Positions 43,153 to 53,861 of a DNA stretch of 64,000 bases are shown one piece after another. The DNA comes from Blastobasis lacticolella (lineage: Eukaryota; Arthropoda; Insecta; Lepidoptera; Blastobasidae), in assembly GCA_905147135.1 (NCBI GenBank), contig LR990052.1, forward strand, positions 15,562,200 to 15,626,199, in the 5' to 3' direction. The notes beneath the pieces were generated by a model. That model did not search any database. It worked only from the letters and a program-made list of their open reading frames with translations, and was not told the origin of the DNA. Both the position numbers and the translations under genes were made by a program. Position 1 is the stretch's first letter. The number at the start of each line of letters is the position of its first letter.

Positions 43153-44026
43153 CCGAGGAGTAGAACATAGATTATAACAAACATAATGTTTTGATTTACA
43201 TGTCGACTGCTTTATTATTTATTATTTTTAATTGCATAGATCAATCACGACTTGTAATGCTACTTATTAACTTACGTTAGCTTTGACCTTTATAGGTAGA
43301 TACATGCTTGCGATAACATGTTAAATGTAACACGCAGTAGGGCTGCGGCACTTCATGCTTTTTCTTTTTTTACGAGTAGGTACTTTAATAAATGGATCTG
43401 TTCTGTTGAATACGTTTCATAAGGGCCTCGTTGCCACACAGTACGAGTAATTGTATCGCTCCGTAACGATTGTGATCATTTAATTGCAAAATAATAAGCA
43501 TCGCGTGACGAAAGGGCGATTTCGCATCGAATCAAATTGCCCACTGTAAAGAGGACCACTCCAACACGAGCTCGGAAAAGAAATAAAAGAGCACCAAGGG
43601 TCAAATTAAAGTGGCAGAGTTGCGTAGACAAAAAAAAGAAAAAGTTCACGTCAAACTAGATGGATTACAAGCTATCATTATTTGAATTAGAAAATCACGA
43701 GGCCTCATTTCCTAGTTTAAAATAATTATTAGGTGCCCAAAGTAGGTACTCATTGTTACGACACCATTACATTTGTTTCTGTTACGGCTTAATGGACCTC
43801 GGAGTGTTTCATTTGCCTGTTTTGAATGTCTGTTTTACTGGTACTCAAACATTCATTGTACGACGAAAAGTACAGGTAATTATTGTATGTTAGGTACTTA
43901 TCTCTATATTTATTGGTACACACGCATAGCAATAATATGTGCTTCGGAGCAAGTCATAAATAGGTGTTTTAAGGCTAGTTTCCCCCGAGACGCTCCAGTG
44001 AGCTCCATAAAATAGTAAATAGATTG
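43153..44026. other. No gene recognised
   Basis: An 80-codon plus frame at 43773-44015 has no family. Poly-T and AT stretches only. Confidence 0.5.
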
Positions 44027-44297
44027 AACATGTTTTTAATATTACGCTATCAAAGCCAATGAAATTTTGTATACGTGATCTAATGAATATTGATGCTTGT
44101 GGTTTCTCAGATTTTTCGTTACAATATATTGTTTCATACTTACACAGGATTTAAAATTTGTATGGAAATCTTAAATCCCGTGTGCCTTTGAAAGGATATA
44201 TTTGACACAAAGTCTGAAAAACCACAAGCATCGATATTTATTTCTGGATCACGTCTAAAAAATTTAATTGGCTTTGATCGCATAAAATTGAAATGTT
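44027..44297. repeat. Long foldback element, about 120-bp arms
   Basis: Almost the entire 271 bp is one imperfect palindrome. Matching blocks from outside in: AACAT / ATGTT, ATCAAAGCCAAT / ATTGGCTTTGAT, ACGTGATC / GATCACGT, GATGCTTGTGGTTT / AAACCACAAGCATC, TCAGA / TCTGA, and ATATAT-type pairs. Innermost come CACAGGATTTAA / TTAAATCCCGTG around a 16-nt loop centred near 44163. There is no coding frame. It fits a MITE whose internal part is all inverted repeat. A transcript would be a precursor-like long hairpin. Confidence 0.85.
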
Positions 44298-44627
44298 AAA
44301 CCATTCTTAAAAAAAAAAAAAACAATTATATAGTACACCAATTGCAGTCCTTCCCAAATATGAAACGCAGTACCCAACAAACAGACAGTGCAACAGAAAC
44401 ACCGTAAATCATAAATTATGAAAGTAGATATTTATGATCTCATTTTTGCCAGTGTTATTGTTTTCTGTATGTAGGTCGTTTTAATTAAATTTTAACACTA
44501 TCAGCTAATTTATTACAAATGAAGTTCTCGCTTCACTTAGTTTAAAGCTTATTTCGAAATATAGCTACATAACTTTTGCTAGAGACTGTCGACTGCGACT
44601 TAGTTCGAAATGCAGTAACCGAATTTT

Positions 44628-44658
44628 ACACGGACGAAGTCGGGGGCAAAAAATCTAG
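44628..44658 (+). repeat. Family F-type terminus
   Basis: ACACGGACGAAGTCGGGGGC followed by AAAAAATCTAG and then T. This is the common GC-rich end of F elements. The upstream boundary is unclear, so only the terminus is called. Confidence 0.5.
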
Positions 44659-44820
44659 TCTAATATAATTTTTAATCCGACAGCGATTAGCCCGCGTTGT
44701 GGTGTGTATATGGTATATTTGTGTGGTGATTGACGTTAATAATATGTCGTTGTAGTCGTGATTTCGAACCCGACTGCAGACAGCAGCAGCAGACGGCATT
44801 TTCTTTTATGATTTACACTG

Positions 44821-44864
44821 TTTAAATAATTTAATTTAATAGTAATTAAATTAAATTATTTAAA
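44821..44864. repeat. Perfect hairpin, 20-bp arms, 4-nt loop
   Basis: TTTAAATAATTTAATTTAAT, AGTA, and the exact reverse complement. Low complexity (A/T only) raises the chance level, but 20 perfect pairs remain notable. A partial repeat (TTTAATAGTA) follows at 44871-44880. Confidence 0.8.
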
Positions 44865-45148
44865 TATTAATTTAATAGTAGGTAATGGAAATTGTAATAT
44901 TATAATATCTACTATTGTACACCCAAATTTGGGTAAACTGTTATAGTTCTGCTATAAATCAAATACAACCTACAATATACCTACTACAGTTTTACAATAA
45001 ATGATTTCTGATTTCTGAATTATTGTACGAATCATCGTATAATGTAGGATATTTTGACACCTGGATTTTGTCTTCCTCGGCATCGGATAAATTTATATTT
45101 TCAGAAAAATTTCAGTGTTGTCACTGCAACGTCGGCGAGACTACTAGA

Positions 45149-45322
45149 CAAGGCCCTATTTATGAAACCGCCCTCATCGACGCGTGCGCTCGCCATTTTA
45201 AGATTGTCTTTTCTATCTCTAACAGTTACTTACCACGAGTAAGTTTACCACGAGTGTGAAAGTGATAGGCAGCGTACGCGAGCGCTCGCGTGGTTGCAAA
45301 GGGTTTCAAAAATAAGGCCCTG
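45149..45322. mobile_element. MITE with imperfect terminal inverted repeats of about 45 bp
   Basis: The left end CAAGGCCCTATTTATGAAACC and the right end (reverse complement) CAGGGCCTTATTTTTGAAACC each continue, after a diverged patch, to ACGCGTGCGCTCGCC / ACGCGAGCGCTCGCG. (Left and right ends quoted are 45149-45169 and 45302-45322, 21 bases each.) The centre holds a short tandem copy of TTACCACGAGT. A 16-bp palindrome ACGCGAGCGCTCGCGT lies at 45276-45291. The CAGGG-type start would fit hAT, but no 8-bp duplication was found. Confidence 0.6.
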
Positions 45323-45415
45323 GTTTGCGGTCGGACAATAGTGTCGACTATCGTTCGCCGCGTAGCTATAGACGTGTCGCACGCTACTTAGAAACCAATG
45401 GAACATACATAACGA

Positions 45416-45987
45416 TGCTAATGATTAAGGGTTTCGAATTGTAAGCAAAAGGTACCGGGTACGATCCCCAGTGTCGCCATGTACCAGTGACTCTTTTCTG
45501 AGTTATGTACATAAAATAAAAATAAATATTCGTGGACAAATTCACACAGCGCCATCTAGCCCCAAACTAAGCAAAGCTTGTGCTATGGGTGCTAGATAAC
45601 TAATAAAACTACTTAAATACTTTTAAATACATACTTATTATACATAGAACACCCAGACCCGTAACAGAAATTAAAATTCATCATTTCAATTTCGGCCCGG
45701 CCGGGAATCGAACCCGGGACCTCTGGCGTGGCAGACCGGCATGTTGACCACTGAACCACGCAGGTCGTCAAAGTTGAACACTAACCGATGCGCTTACGGT
45801 GAGGGAAACTGTCGTGATAAAACGTGCATATTCAGGCGACTGAATGCGGTAACAATGATCCAGTCCGGTCAGGTCCCTTGTTAACAGTCGTGCGACTGTA
45901 ATTACCAGATCTGCCAAATACTGGATTATTGTCAAGGCGGACCCCGGGCCCTCACGCGCCACAACCTTACACAAGGACATTAACGCC
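45416..45987 (+). repeat. Family A SINE split by a family B SINE
   Basis: The 5' part (45416-45510) has a degenerate head, GGTACCGGGTACGATCCCCA, and TTTTCTGAGTTATGTACAT. The 3' part (45770-45987) resumes with AGTTGAACACTAACCGATGC and ends CAAGGACATTAACGCC. The two halves join exactly where intact copies read ATGTACATCAGTTGAACAC. The gap is filled by a B element on the opposite strand. Confidence 0.85.
45511..45769 (-). mobile_element. Family B SINE nested in family A
   Basis: This is the best-preserved B head. On the minus strand it reads GACCTGCGTGGTTCAGTGGT, then GGTCTGCCACGCCAGAGGTC, then CCGGGTTCGATTCCCGGCCG. These three blocks match tRNA-Gly(GCC) in D arm, anticodon arm and T arm. The body ends CTAGATGGCGCTGTGTGAAT, then ATTCGTGGA-type sequence in reverse, and an AT-rich tail at 45511-45530. 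No clean TSD survives at the join. Confidence 0.85.
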
Positions 45988-46395
45988 ATGACGATGGCAT
46001 AGATACCTGTCGAGTCGTGGTGACACATTGTCTGCTACGGCTGCGTGCAGTAATAAGGAGAGTCGATTATTTAACTTATACAAGACATTTGTGCATGTAA
46101 GCCATTGGCAATCGATATCGCGGAAGTTACATTTCGCCAAATCGATAAAACTTTTACTCAATATTAATCGTAATATAAAATGAATCGATTTCGAATCATA
46201 TTCCACTAAGCTACTGGAATATTATTGGAAAATATTGTTTACGTAAGATAGTATTTACGTAAATCGTTCATAAACCCGTAGTATGTGTTTTAGTATGTGT
46301 TGTTCAATATCAGTACGACGATGCTGTTTAAGGTAGACAACGTTACTGATCTTTTTTTAAGACTTGCTGGCCTGGCGGGACTTTGTTCTTGTGGT
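45988..46395. other. No gene recognised
   Basis: Minus frames end at 46206 without a recognisable product. CTGTTTAAGGTA near 46324 recurs near 56104. Confidence 0.5.
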
Positions 46396-46457
46396 GACCT
46401 ACCCTACCCTACCTTACCCTACCCTACCTTACCCTACTCTACCCCTACCCTACTCTA
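46396..46457. repeat. (TACCC)n pentanucleotide array
   Basis: About a dozen units of TACCC with TACCT and TACTC variants. The G-rich strand reads GGGTA. It is similar in look to, but not the same as, the insect telomeric TTAGG repeat. Confidence 0.8.
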
Positions 46458-47010
46458 AGATTTAGTATAGGGGGAAATCAAATTAGTTATATTTAGAGCA
46501 CTTATACTTACTACATTCGACCTGAATCCGAGAAAATACATACTTAGTAATAGGTAAGTACTTACACTCACCGCCTCAAAAAGTTGTCCTACTACTTACC
46601 TAACACAAATTAAACAAACTAAGTGCTATTATGAGATGTTTGACGCGAAAACAACCTGTTTAGTTTATTTAAGGAAGTCATTTATGATTAACTTGTTATA
46701 AGGCTCACTTTTTCTAACAATAGGTACCTACATTCCAGAACTATTCTCTTGGAAGTGTTGAAAATCCGCTTTCTGAGTCCTTACTCCGTGGCTAAGGAGT
46801 TTATTTGTCCTTGACATTTTCTTAGTGTCGGTTCGCTACATAGCAAAGCTTTAATTCGTGATTGGTACCGTTTCTACGTATATAAGTTACTTTGTGCTAT
46901 GGTGCAAAAATGAGAATGCTTTGAGACTACTTACAAATAAAATGAAATATCATTACCTACATATAAATTAAACCGTCTTCTCATAAAGGTAACATAAGTC
47001 ACATTATCTA
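46458..47010. other. No gene recognised
   Basis: AT-rich with scattered TAGGTA/TACCTA motifs. No frame or structure of note. Confidence 0.5.
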
Positions 47011-47206
47011 TACATAGCATAAATCAAAGTCGCTTGCCCATCTGTCTCTATGTATCTATGTACGCTTAGACATTTTAAACTACGCAACGGATTGTAATGC
47101 GGTTTTCAACAATAGATAGAGTGATTCAAGAGGAAGTTTTTATTAAAAAAGAGGTAGGTTTGGGTAAAGTAGGTGTACGTTAACTAAATCACGCCGTGTC
47201 CACTAG
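47011..47206 (+). mobile_element. Family F element, near full length
   Basis: TACATAGCATAAATCAAAGT at the start, then CTATGTACGCTTAGACATTT, GCAACGGATTGTAATGCGG and CAACAATAGATAGAGTGATT, and CACGCCGTGTCCACTAG at the end, followed by T. It aligns block for block with the minus copy at 14289-14507. Confidence 0.7.
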
Positions 47207-47529
47207 TAGCTATATAAAATGTTTTAATTTCTATAATTCGACGTAATTACCGCAGTTTATGAACTCTCGCGGAATGTCGGTCTGTCCGTGGGCGTCGGAG
47301 CCCGGAATACCATCAATTGCTGATATTTCGCGAAACGGCGAAAGTTTTTAATAGTTTTTACTGACGCTATTAGAGCTGATGTGTCAAAAAGCTGATGAAG
47401 TCTCGGAGAAAGCATGTTTGTTGTGGCGCAACTTTTGTTTTCTCTATATAATAACCTATTTTCACTATATAATAAACATTTTATATTTACATATTATTAT
47501 ACTAAACTAAACTAAAATGGAAAAGCGTA
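47207..47529. other. No gene recognised
   Basis: Spacer between an F and a C element. An ACTAAACTAAACTAAA run lies near 47502. Confidence 0.5.
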
Positions 47530-47913
47530 TTTCCCGAAGTTTCGGTGGTAGGGTTACACCCACCGATTTTTATTCATCATCATCATCATCACAACCCGTA
47601 ATAGTGCACTGCAGGACTTAGGGCCTATCCCACGAAAGGGGAGGTTACTGCCATAATCTCCACGCTTGGCAGGCGGGTTAGAGATCGCAGTGTTTAAATA
47701 TAACAATGAAAAAGCTGCTGCCCATTTTCCAGACTACGGAGACAGAGAAAACATTAGTCGCCTTGTACGACACCCATGAGTGTAAGGGGTTGGTGCTATT
47801 CTACTCTGCCGTACACCACACGGCCATTATTATACTACATGGGACTCACACGTACCTTGTTCATTCGTTTTCCCGAAGTTTCGGTGGTAGGGTTACACCC
47901 ACCGATTCTTATT
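47530..47913 (-). mobile_element. Family C retroposon between 45-bp direct repeats
   Basis: The element at 47575-47868 (minus) has its GAT tail at the left, CTCTAACCCGCCTGCCAAGC, GGAGATTATGGCAGTAACC and GTCGTACAAGGCGACTAATG, and the most 5' sequence of any C copy at the right. It is flanked by 47530-47574 and 47869-47913, which match at 44 of 45 positions (they start TTTCCCGAAGTTTCGGTGG and end CCACCGATT-Y-TTATT). The near-identity indicates a fairly recent insertion with an unusually long target duplication. Confidence 0.85.
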
Positions 47914-50056
47914 GTGCATGCCTAATTGCATGGATCGTAAAAGTTTTGGCGAATGATAACGCTTTCCACCAGACGGGCAGTCTGCTCGGTGATCACTAAG
48001 TAGCACACAACAAAGAATTTGAACATTTATTACATTTTAACATTGAACAATATTTTGTATGAAATAGTTGTAAATGAATGTTGTAGTATAAGACTTGTAA
48101 TATACAGGCTGTCCTTAGGGTATTTAAAACAAACCTGCAATGTACCATAACAATCAGTCCCGTATTTACCGAAAAAACAACGATTTTTTTATAATTGAGG
48201 ACCAACCTGTATGTAGTTGCATTGTCTAGTAAGTACCCTAAACATTGCAAACTCTTTTGAATTGCATTAAATCTCCACGCCAGATGACAGCTTAAATTAA
48301 ATAAAAAAAAAATTGTATTGTAATTTGACAATAACTTGAAGTGTAATATAACGTCACTCGCTTCTCATGAATGTCAATAAATATTTCTAGATCAATTCAT
48401 TCGTGTTATCGTGATACAATATGTTGTCATTGTTGCTGATTACGTTACAATTTAATTTGTTAGAAAAATGGTTTTATGGTTATTTATCTAATTAAAGAAA
48501 TATCTATTATATGATGCTGCTGAGTAGCAGCCTTAAACAGGGTTTCATTATTTGTCCAGAGGCTAAGGTCAGTCTGTATGTACCATATTTAAAGCAAATA
48601 AATAATTGAAATTGAAATCGAAACCTTGACATGAAATTATTTTATAATGCGGTCAAATTGTTGTAGGTACTTGAACAATACAGTTAGCTAGTGCAATTGA
48701 TAAAACACTAAAAATACCTTACAACGAGAAAATGACAGCGCTCAGACATTTAACACATGACGAGTGTAATTAATATCCGTAGTATTTACTTAAGAGACAT
48801 ATATTTTCGCTATCCTTCGGCCCAACACGTAGATGCGAGATAAAAATGACGAGAAACAAAATGGCGGACCGATTAAGACGTCTCGTCTCCCGATTGCGGA
48901 ACTCGAAAACAATAAAGATCGAGATAAATAATATCGATTAAAATAATCGAATCGACCTTTAGTCTCGCTCGATCCGTCATACGAAATATCTCTATTGGAG
49001 CGTTCGCACAAAAATGACGTACGTCAAAGTCCGTATAAGGCTGTGCCGACAGAAAAATTACTACGTGCATGGGTCATGCAACTCATACATGGAAGCCTCA
49101 TGTACTGCCATTGTTTGTTTTAAAAGAGATGTATGTAAGATGACTTCACTCAATTCTGGTCCTACGGCGACGTCTGACGAGTGATTTACAATGGAATTAT
49201 AAAGTTGATTTCTCTCATCCGTAGGGCCATCAATTCTGCCGATTTCAAACTGCAATTCTTAAAGTCAATTTATAGTAAGATGGTTCATATAGGTGTATCC
49301 TCTATGATCAGATAAATAATTATGAGGAAAAATTGTAAATTAACCACGTTTTCAATTGAATGCATCTAGCTTTGTTAAGCTACAATCTTTGTTAATGGAC
49401 TAACTGCATTTTCTCTGGAAAACGAGAAATAGGTACTTAATTAAAACTTTCACCATATTATTGTGTTACCTATAAAGTAAAATAACTATGTAGGACGGTA
49501 TATAGGTTTGGTCTATTTTGATTCTAACTTCTTACAAGGAAATACGTATTGAACCAGCTGTATCCAATAAATACTAAGTTATAAGCTCAATATCCATAAA
49601 ACTATTGAATTTTATTACATCGGTTCCATATTTATATCTACTTTCTACTATGAGTGTGCTTTTATTTGCAATAAATATCTATTGCAGAATCATATGCGGG
49701 TTTGTTAGTCATGCGAAATAAATATACCTACTTAGCTATAATTAAATAAATATTGGATTATAAAATGTACAATAAAAATGACAACAAACTGAGAAGGTTT
49801 TAATAACATTTGAAATTTTAAGTTAATTTTGATATGTAACTTAGAAATACAAGGCATTAGCCCAAAGTGATTGACGAGAATAGACACTTTGCCTAAAGAA
49901 ATGCATTCAAAGTAGAATATTTATGGCACATAATTAACACCATTGCAATAGAAACTGTAGGGCATTGATATCAGTTATATTTTGCATAAATACCCTTGTA
50001 AAAATTGAATACAGTAGTTAGAAAGAAGCTGCAAATTACGTAGGGAACAAATGCCA
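47914..50056. other. No gene recognised
   Basis: The minus frame 47996-48331 (111 codons) is Cys/Leu-rich by composition and has no family. A retroposon-like tail AATAATTGAAATTGAAATCG lies at about 48600-48619. From 48790 to 49260 short frames overlap on the minus strand. The rest is AT-rich. Confidence 0.5.
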
Positions 50057-50242
50057 CCCCCGCCAGGCACGGGAAGGAGAGGTCGGCGCAAGAAGCGATG
50101 GCTTGACATCGTCAAGAATGATATGTGTGCAAACACCTCACCACCAAGGATGCCGAAGACCGAGCGAAGTGGGCCAGGAAGACTAGGAAGGTGGACCCTG
50201 GAGCGCAACCAAGACATAGCGCCAAGATAATGATGATGATGA
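50057..50242 (+). pseudogene. Family I LINE C-terminus relic
   Basis: Plus frame one encodes GRRGRRKKRWLDIVKNDM. After a frameshift near 50150 the next frame encodes KDAEDRAKWARKTRKVDP, followed by a GAT tail at 50227-50242. The K-KRWLD-V-DM ... DAEDRAKWR-R-R-ADP pattern is a well-known C-terminal signature of RTE-type LINE proteins in invertebrates. The enzyme domains are absent, so the copy is 5'-truncated and dead. Confidence 0.8.
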
Positions 50243-50829
50243 GTCAGAAAGAAGCTTTTACTACAACAATGGCGACTAGAGTCACATAATACTGAGGTAC
50301 TAAGGACTACGATGCACATGAAATGACCAGGAAAAAGATCCCGCAGGAGGAAAAAAAGTAATGCATGTGAAAGGATGTTTATGGTGTATAAATATTACAA
50401 CTCCACACACTACCGGGGGCAGTAGCTAGTCTTGATAAACAGCGCGGAAACATAGCCGCCCAACTTTCACAGGACACAAATTCGCAATGAAAATTTTAGT
50501 ATCCAACGCCAATGCCTTTTAATGTCGGCTATTGCATTTCCTTTATCACTCATAGCGCATAATGTGTGTCTTATGGAGGCATAAACAGGCGGTAAGTGAG
50601 TTCATACTTTTATACCTGAAGCAATGGTTCCAGACATTTATTTTCAATCGTAAATTTTCTAATAAAATGGACTGATGCAGATATGTACTTTTATTGTATG
50701 TCGATTACTATAAGTAGAATATGGCAAATAACGAAGGACTCCAAACGATACTCCTGCGGTAAAAGTAGGTATTACTTAATTAGCTAATTTATTATTAAAA
50801 TTAGGTAGTACAAATTAGAAAAAATAAAT
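50243..50829. other. No gene recognised
   Basis: Spacer between two oppositely oriented family I relics. Nothing notable. Confidence 0.5.
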
Positions 50830-50935
50830 ATCATCCGAGCGTTTAATTCCGGCTTCCGCCAGGTTCCGCTTTCCTGCTCTTTCCCTCCACTTCGCTCGGT
50901 CTTCGGTGTCCCTTGGGCGTCTGCTTGTGGTTCTC
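50830..50935 (-). pseudogene. Family I LINE C-terminus relic, opposite strand
   Basis: The minus strand encodes RRPRDTEDRAKWRERAGKR, then NLAEAGIKRSDD, and runs into AT-rich sequence where a GAT tail would be expected. It shares the EDRAKW core with the plus copy at 50057-50242. It is immediately adjacent to a family H relic on the other strand. Confidence 0.75.
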
Positions 50936-50984
50936 GTATCCGAAACAGGGATATCAACCCTATTATTATACACATTAATTCCGC

Positions 50985-51170
50985 CGGCCCCTTTCCGCCA
51001 TAGGGAAACGCGACCCGAGCGGACGCTTCATCCTATGTCGTGGAACTTCCAGCTATCCGCACGAGCCGCTTTGGTTCAACCTTTTTATTGCGTACGCCGT
51101 AGGAATGGAACTGGTCATTATAATCTGGATGCCATCAAGACTAGAGTGAATAGCCTGTTCCAAGACGTAG
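50985..51170 (+). pseudogene. Family H LINE C-terminus relic
   Basis: In one frame it encodes PAPFRHRETRPERTLHPMSW, as does the minus copy near 58050-58110 (RHRETRSES in place of RHRETRPER). The downstream part shares GGAATGGAACTGG and TATAATCTGGATGCCATCAA with the plus copy at 17508-17670. No enzyme domain is left. The LINE clade is not determined. Confidence 0.65.
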
Positions 51171-51738
51171 TAGAGAGAAGTATTTTTACGTATGTGTAGA
51201 CAATGATATGCACCCTAAGAACAAATAGTCCAAAACAAAGTTTCTAAAAGTTATAGTGTAACAAATTACACAATCACGGTAAACAAGTGTTTTCTAGAAC
51301 ATTCCACAGAAGAACAAACTCAGATTATGTTGTCTACAATACAAATTGGGGACATTTTGTGGCTCGATTAAGATACCCTATAAACGGGAATGATTGGGGT
51401 TTAAGTGTTTACCGGACCGAAGAGAGGCCATTTGTTTCAAATCTGTCTATTAATCACAAAGGAAAGTCAATGATGTTGTCAGAAAGCATTCACCGACGAT
51501 TGTACCCACTCTTGTTCATAAAAAAAATGTGTCGCGCCTCTATTATGTAAAAACGCAACACCAAGACGTACATTCAGAATTTGGTAAGTTTCTTTGAAAC
51601 ACAGGGCAGATACCTACTGAATACTGCAGTCAAGTCAAGAATAGATACGAAAAGCTCATTACATTCGTACGATACTATACTAAAGTTAGTATTGAATTAT
51701 ATCATCACGCGTCAAAAAAGACCTACTTATTCACTATC
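51171..51738. other. No gene recognised
   Basis: The plus frame 51287-51550 (87 codons) has a balanced composition but no motif. Confidence 0.5.
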
Positions 51739-51832
51739 TGCTTGGTAGGTCGACTGGAAGATAAAGCCTTAATGGCTTTAACTCCGCCAATTGTGTTGTT
51801 GTGCAATAAAGTTTTAAATAAAATATAAAATA
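51739..51832 (+). repeat. LINE 3' UTR with poly(A)-like end
   Basis: CTTGGTAGGTCGACTGGAAG, AAAGCCTTAATGGCTTTAAC, TCCGCC and TTGTGCAATAAAGTTTTAAA, followed by TAAAATATAAAA. CAATAAAGTTT near the end is a typical LINE 3' UTR feature in moths. AAAGCC-TTAAT-GGCTTT is a small stem. Confidence 0.55.
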
Positions 51833-52314
51833 CTCCGCGTACACGCAATTTTGACGTTATAAACGTCTTTAAATAAATAAAAGAAAAATATTCAGAAACA
51901 TACGCAGTTTTAACGTAATAAAAGTCTATTCTATAGGCAAAATACCAAAAAGAAACAGTTACATTTTCACAGCACTAACCAGTCTGTAGCCTAATAAGAA
52001 CACAGCTTTTGTTGTTCATTTCTTCGACACTTTTATGACATTTACCGTTGTTATGTGAAATTGATGTGAACAAGGAGGCTGTGTGTTTATTTAGGACACT
52101 GGGCATCGAACTTGAGACTTATTTAGGTCGCCACATTAACATGTTCTAACGCTACCGTCGAGGCATTTTGCTTAGTATTTTTATAGCAAGTGATGAGCAT
52201 TTGTAGTAATGAAAAAGTTAATATTTTCATAATAAAAAAATTACCCATTTGAGCAAACGTGCATACATAACCGAATAAAATGGTTTACATTACGTTCCAA
52301 ATAATTCGCTCGTA
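51833..52314. other. No gene recognised
   Basis: AT-rich spacer. Nothing coding or structured was seen. Confidence 0.5.
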
Positions 52315-52480
52315 CGGTGGACAGTGTTTCCTTTGGACTATGACATGGGATCGTTCAAAGGGTACATTTGAGGTGGGCAACGCATTGAAAGCGCCACTGG
52401 TGTTGCTGATGTCCATAGGCGGCGGTGACCACTCTCATCAGGTGGCTCGCTTGCCTGTTTGTCTGCCGTACTACATAAAC
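52315..52480 (+). repeat. Family E copy, SINE-like form
   Basis: GTGGACAGTGTTTCCTTTGG, ACTATGACATGGGATCGTTC, GTGGGCAACGCATTG, GGTGTTGCTGATGTCCATAG, GTGACCACTCTCATCAGGTG and GCCTGTTTGTCTGCCG. Its 5' part matches 4621-4900 but differs from the LINE form at 2846-3191, while the tail is common to all. Confidence 0.8.
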
Positions 52481-53861
52481 ATATTTTTTCTAATAGAATA
52501 TGTGTCATGTGAGTATATTTTTGATCCAAACACATTCTGTCTAAGAGCTTTAATAGGCGATATCAAATGGGCCAAAAATACGCAGACATACGGAAGTGAG
52601 AGATTCGTCAACAACTTTACAATTTTAAACTTGATCGTTAATCCGATAACATCAAAGCGGCGCAAGCGCACCGGCGACAGCGGATCTACATATAAAGGCT
52701 CGTGCTCACAGGCCATGCTACAAATATATATTCAGATAGGTTTATGAATTTATATTGGGCTACAAATATAAATTAACATGACATTATTAAATGAATTTTG
52801 GACTTTTTTACATGCAGTGATTCTCGTAAGGAATTATATCTTTTATCTCTTAAATAGAGACAAGTTTAGTACAAACTAACAAATCAACCATCTGACCACA
52901 AGGTGTCACCACCAATCAATTGAAACTGCAGGAGATGAATCGTACCCAGGTTTTGCAATTGTTTGAAGATGCAGGATGCATAACGTGGATTTTGACAGAA
53001 TAGTCATAAATTGCGTTTGACAATTTATTTTAAAGTACTATATGTTTTATTACAACAACTACTTCGACACAGTATTTTAATCTCTATGAAAGAAGAACTT
53101 TATGAAAACCACATGCAATTTTAAGTGTCTGAGAAATAACAGTATTATGATTTCTTACATTTTCTTCTGCCATAATAATTTGTACGCCGTGTTTTAGAAA
53201 GAAGTTTTACAATTTTATTTTTCCTTTTCGAACATTTTATTTTTAATTTTTAACAGTTTATTGCACACAGTAAAATACATTTTATGTTATTGACAATATC
53301 ATTGTGAATTGACTTACAATTAACGTAATATTATGTACGTTTAATTTTCAATTATAGACAAATAAACTAAACTAAACTAGATATTGCGTTGTAGACAGAC
53401 CTTTACAAGTCCGGTGACGTTTAGCGTGGGGGGGACGAGTTTTATTTACAAACAGAGTTTTAGTGGCATTATGTAAACAGATTATATAATTAGATGCGTA
53501 TACAATTTCGCAGAGGATTTCTTTTTCATTGAGCTGTTAATAGCTTTTTTCCACTGCGATGAAAGGCAATTATTAAGTCTATGCGTTTGCAATATCAAAT
53601 CAAGTTACGAGGTATAATTTGATTTGATGTTACACCTTTGAAAACGATTTGAGGCAGTATCGTACGTACTTTTCCATTATTTGGAGGAATTATCGAATTT
53701 CACAGCTTAGCTTGGCACTGCAACAATTTTGAATACAGATTATGTTGGAGATGCTGAAACTTTGCAGAGCTTATTGGGCGAGACCTGTGTTCTGCAATTG
53801 AGTATTATAGGATATGTTAATGTCAACCAAACAAAAACGTAACATACCTATGAGGTTTTGA
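52481..53861. other. No gene recognised
   Basis: A reversed retroposon-like tail (TTTTAATTTTTAACAGTTTATTGC and neighbours, 53236-53275) resembles 38848-38905. The frame open to 52747 is continuous with the E repeat and is not a gene. Confidence 0.5.

Noticed and set aside
45695..45769. Possible tRNA-Gly gene
   Set aside because: All arms resemble tRNA-Gly(GCC), but extra bases in the D-loop side, unpaired acceptor ends and the attached SINE body show that it is the head of family B.
46396..46457. Telomeric repeat
   Set aside because: The unit is TACCC/GGGTA and not the insect TTAGG motif, and it is interrupted and internal.
52280..52747. 155-codon open frame
   Set aside because: Its first third is the family E repeat, whose tail is open in the same frame in other copies. 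The remainder has no motif.
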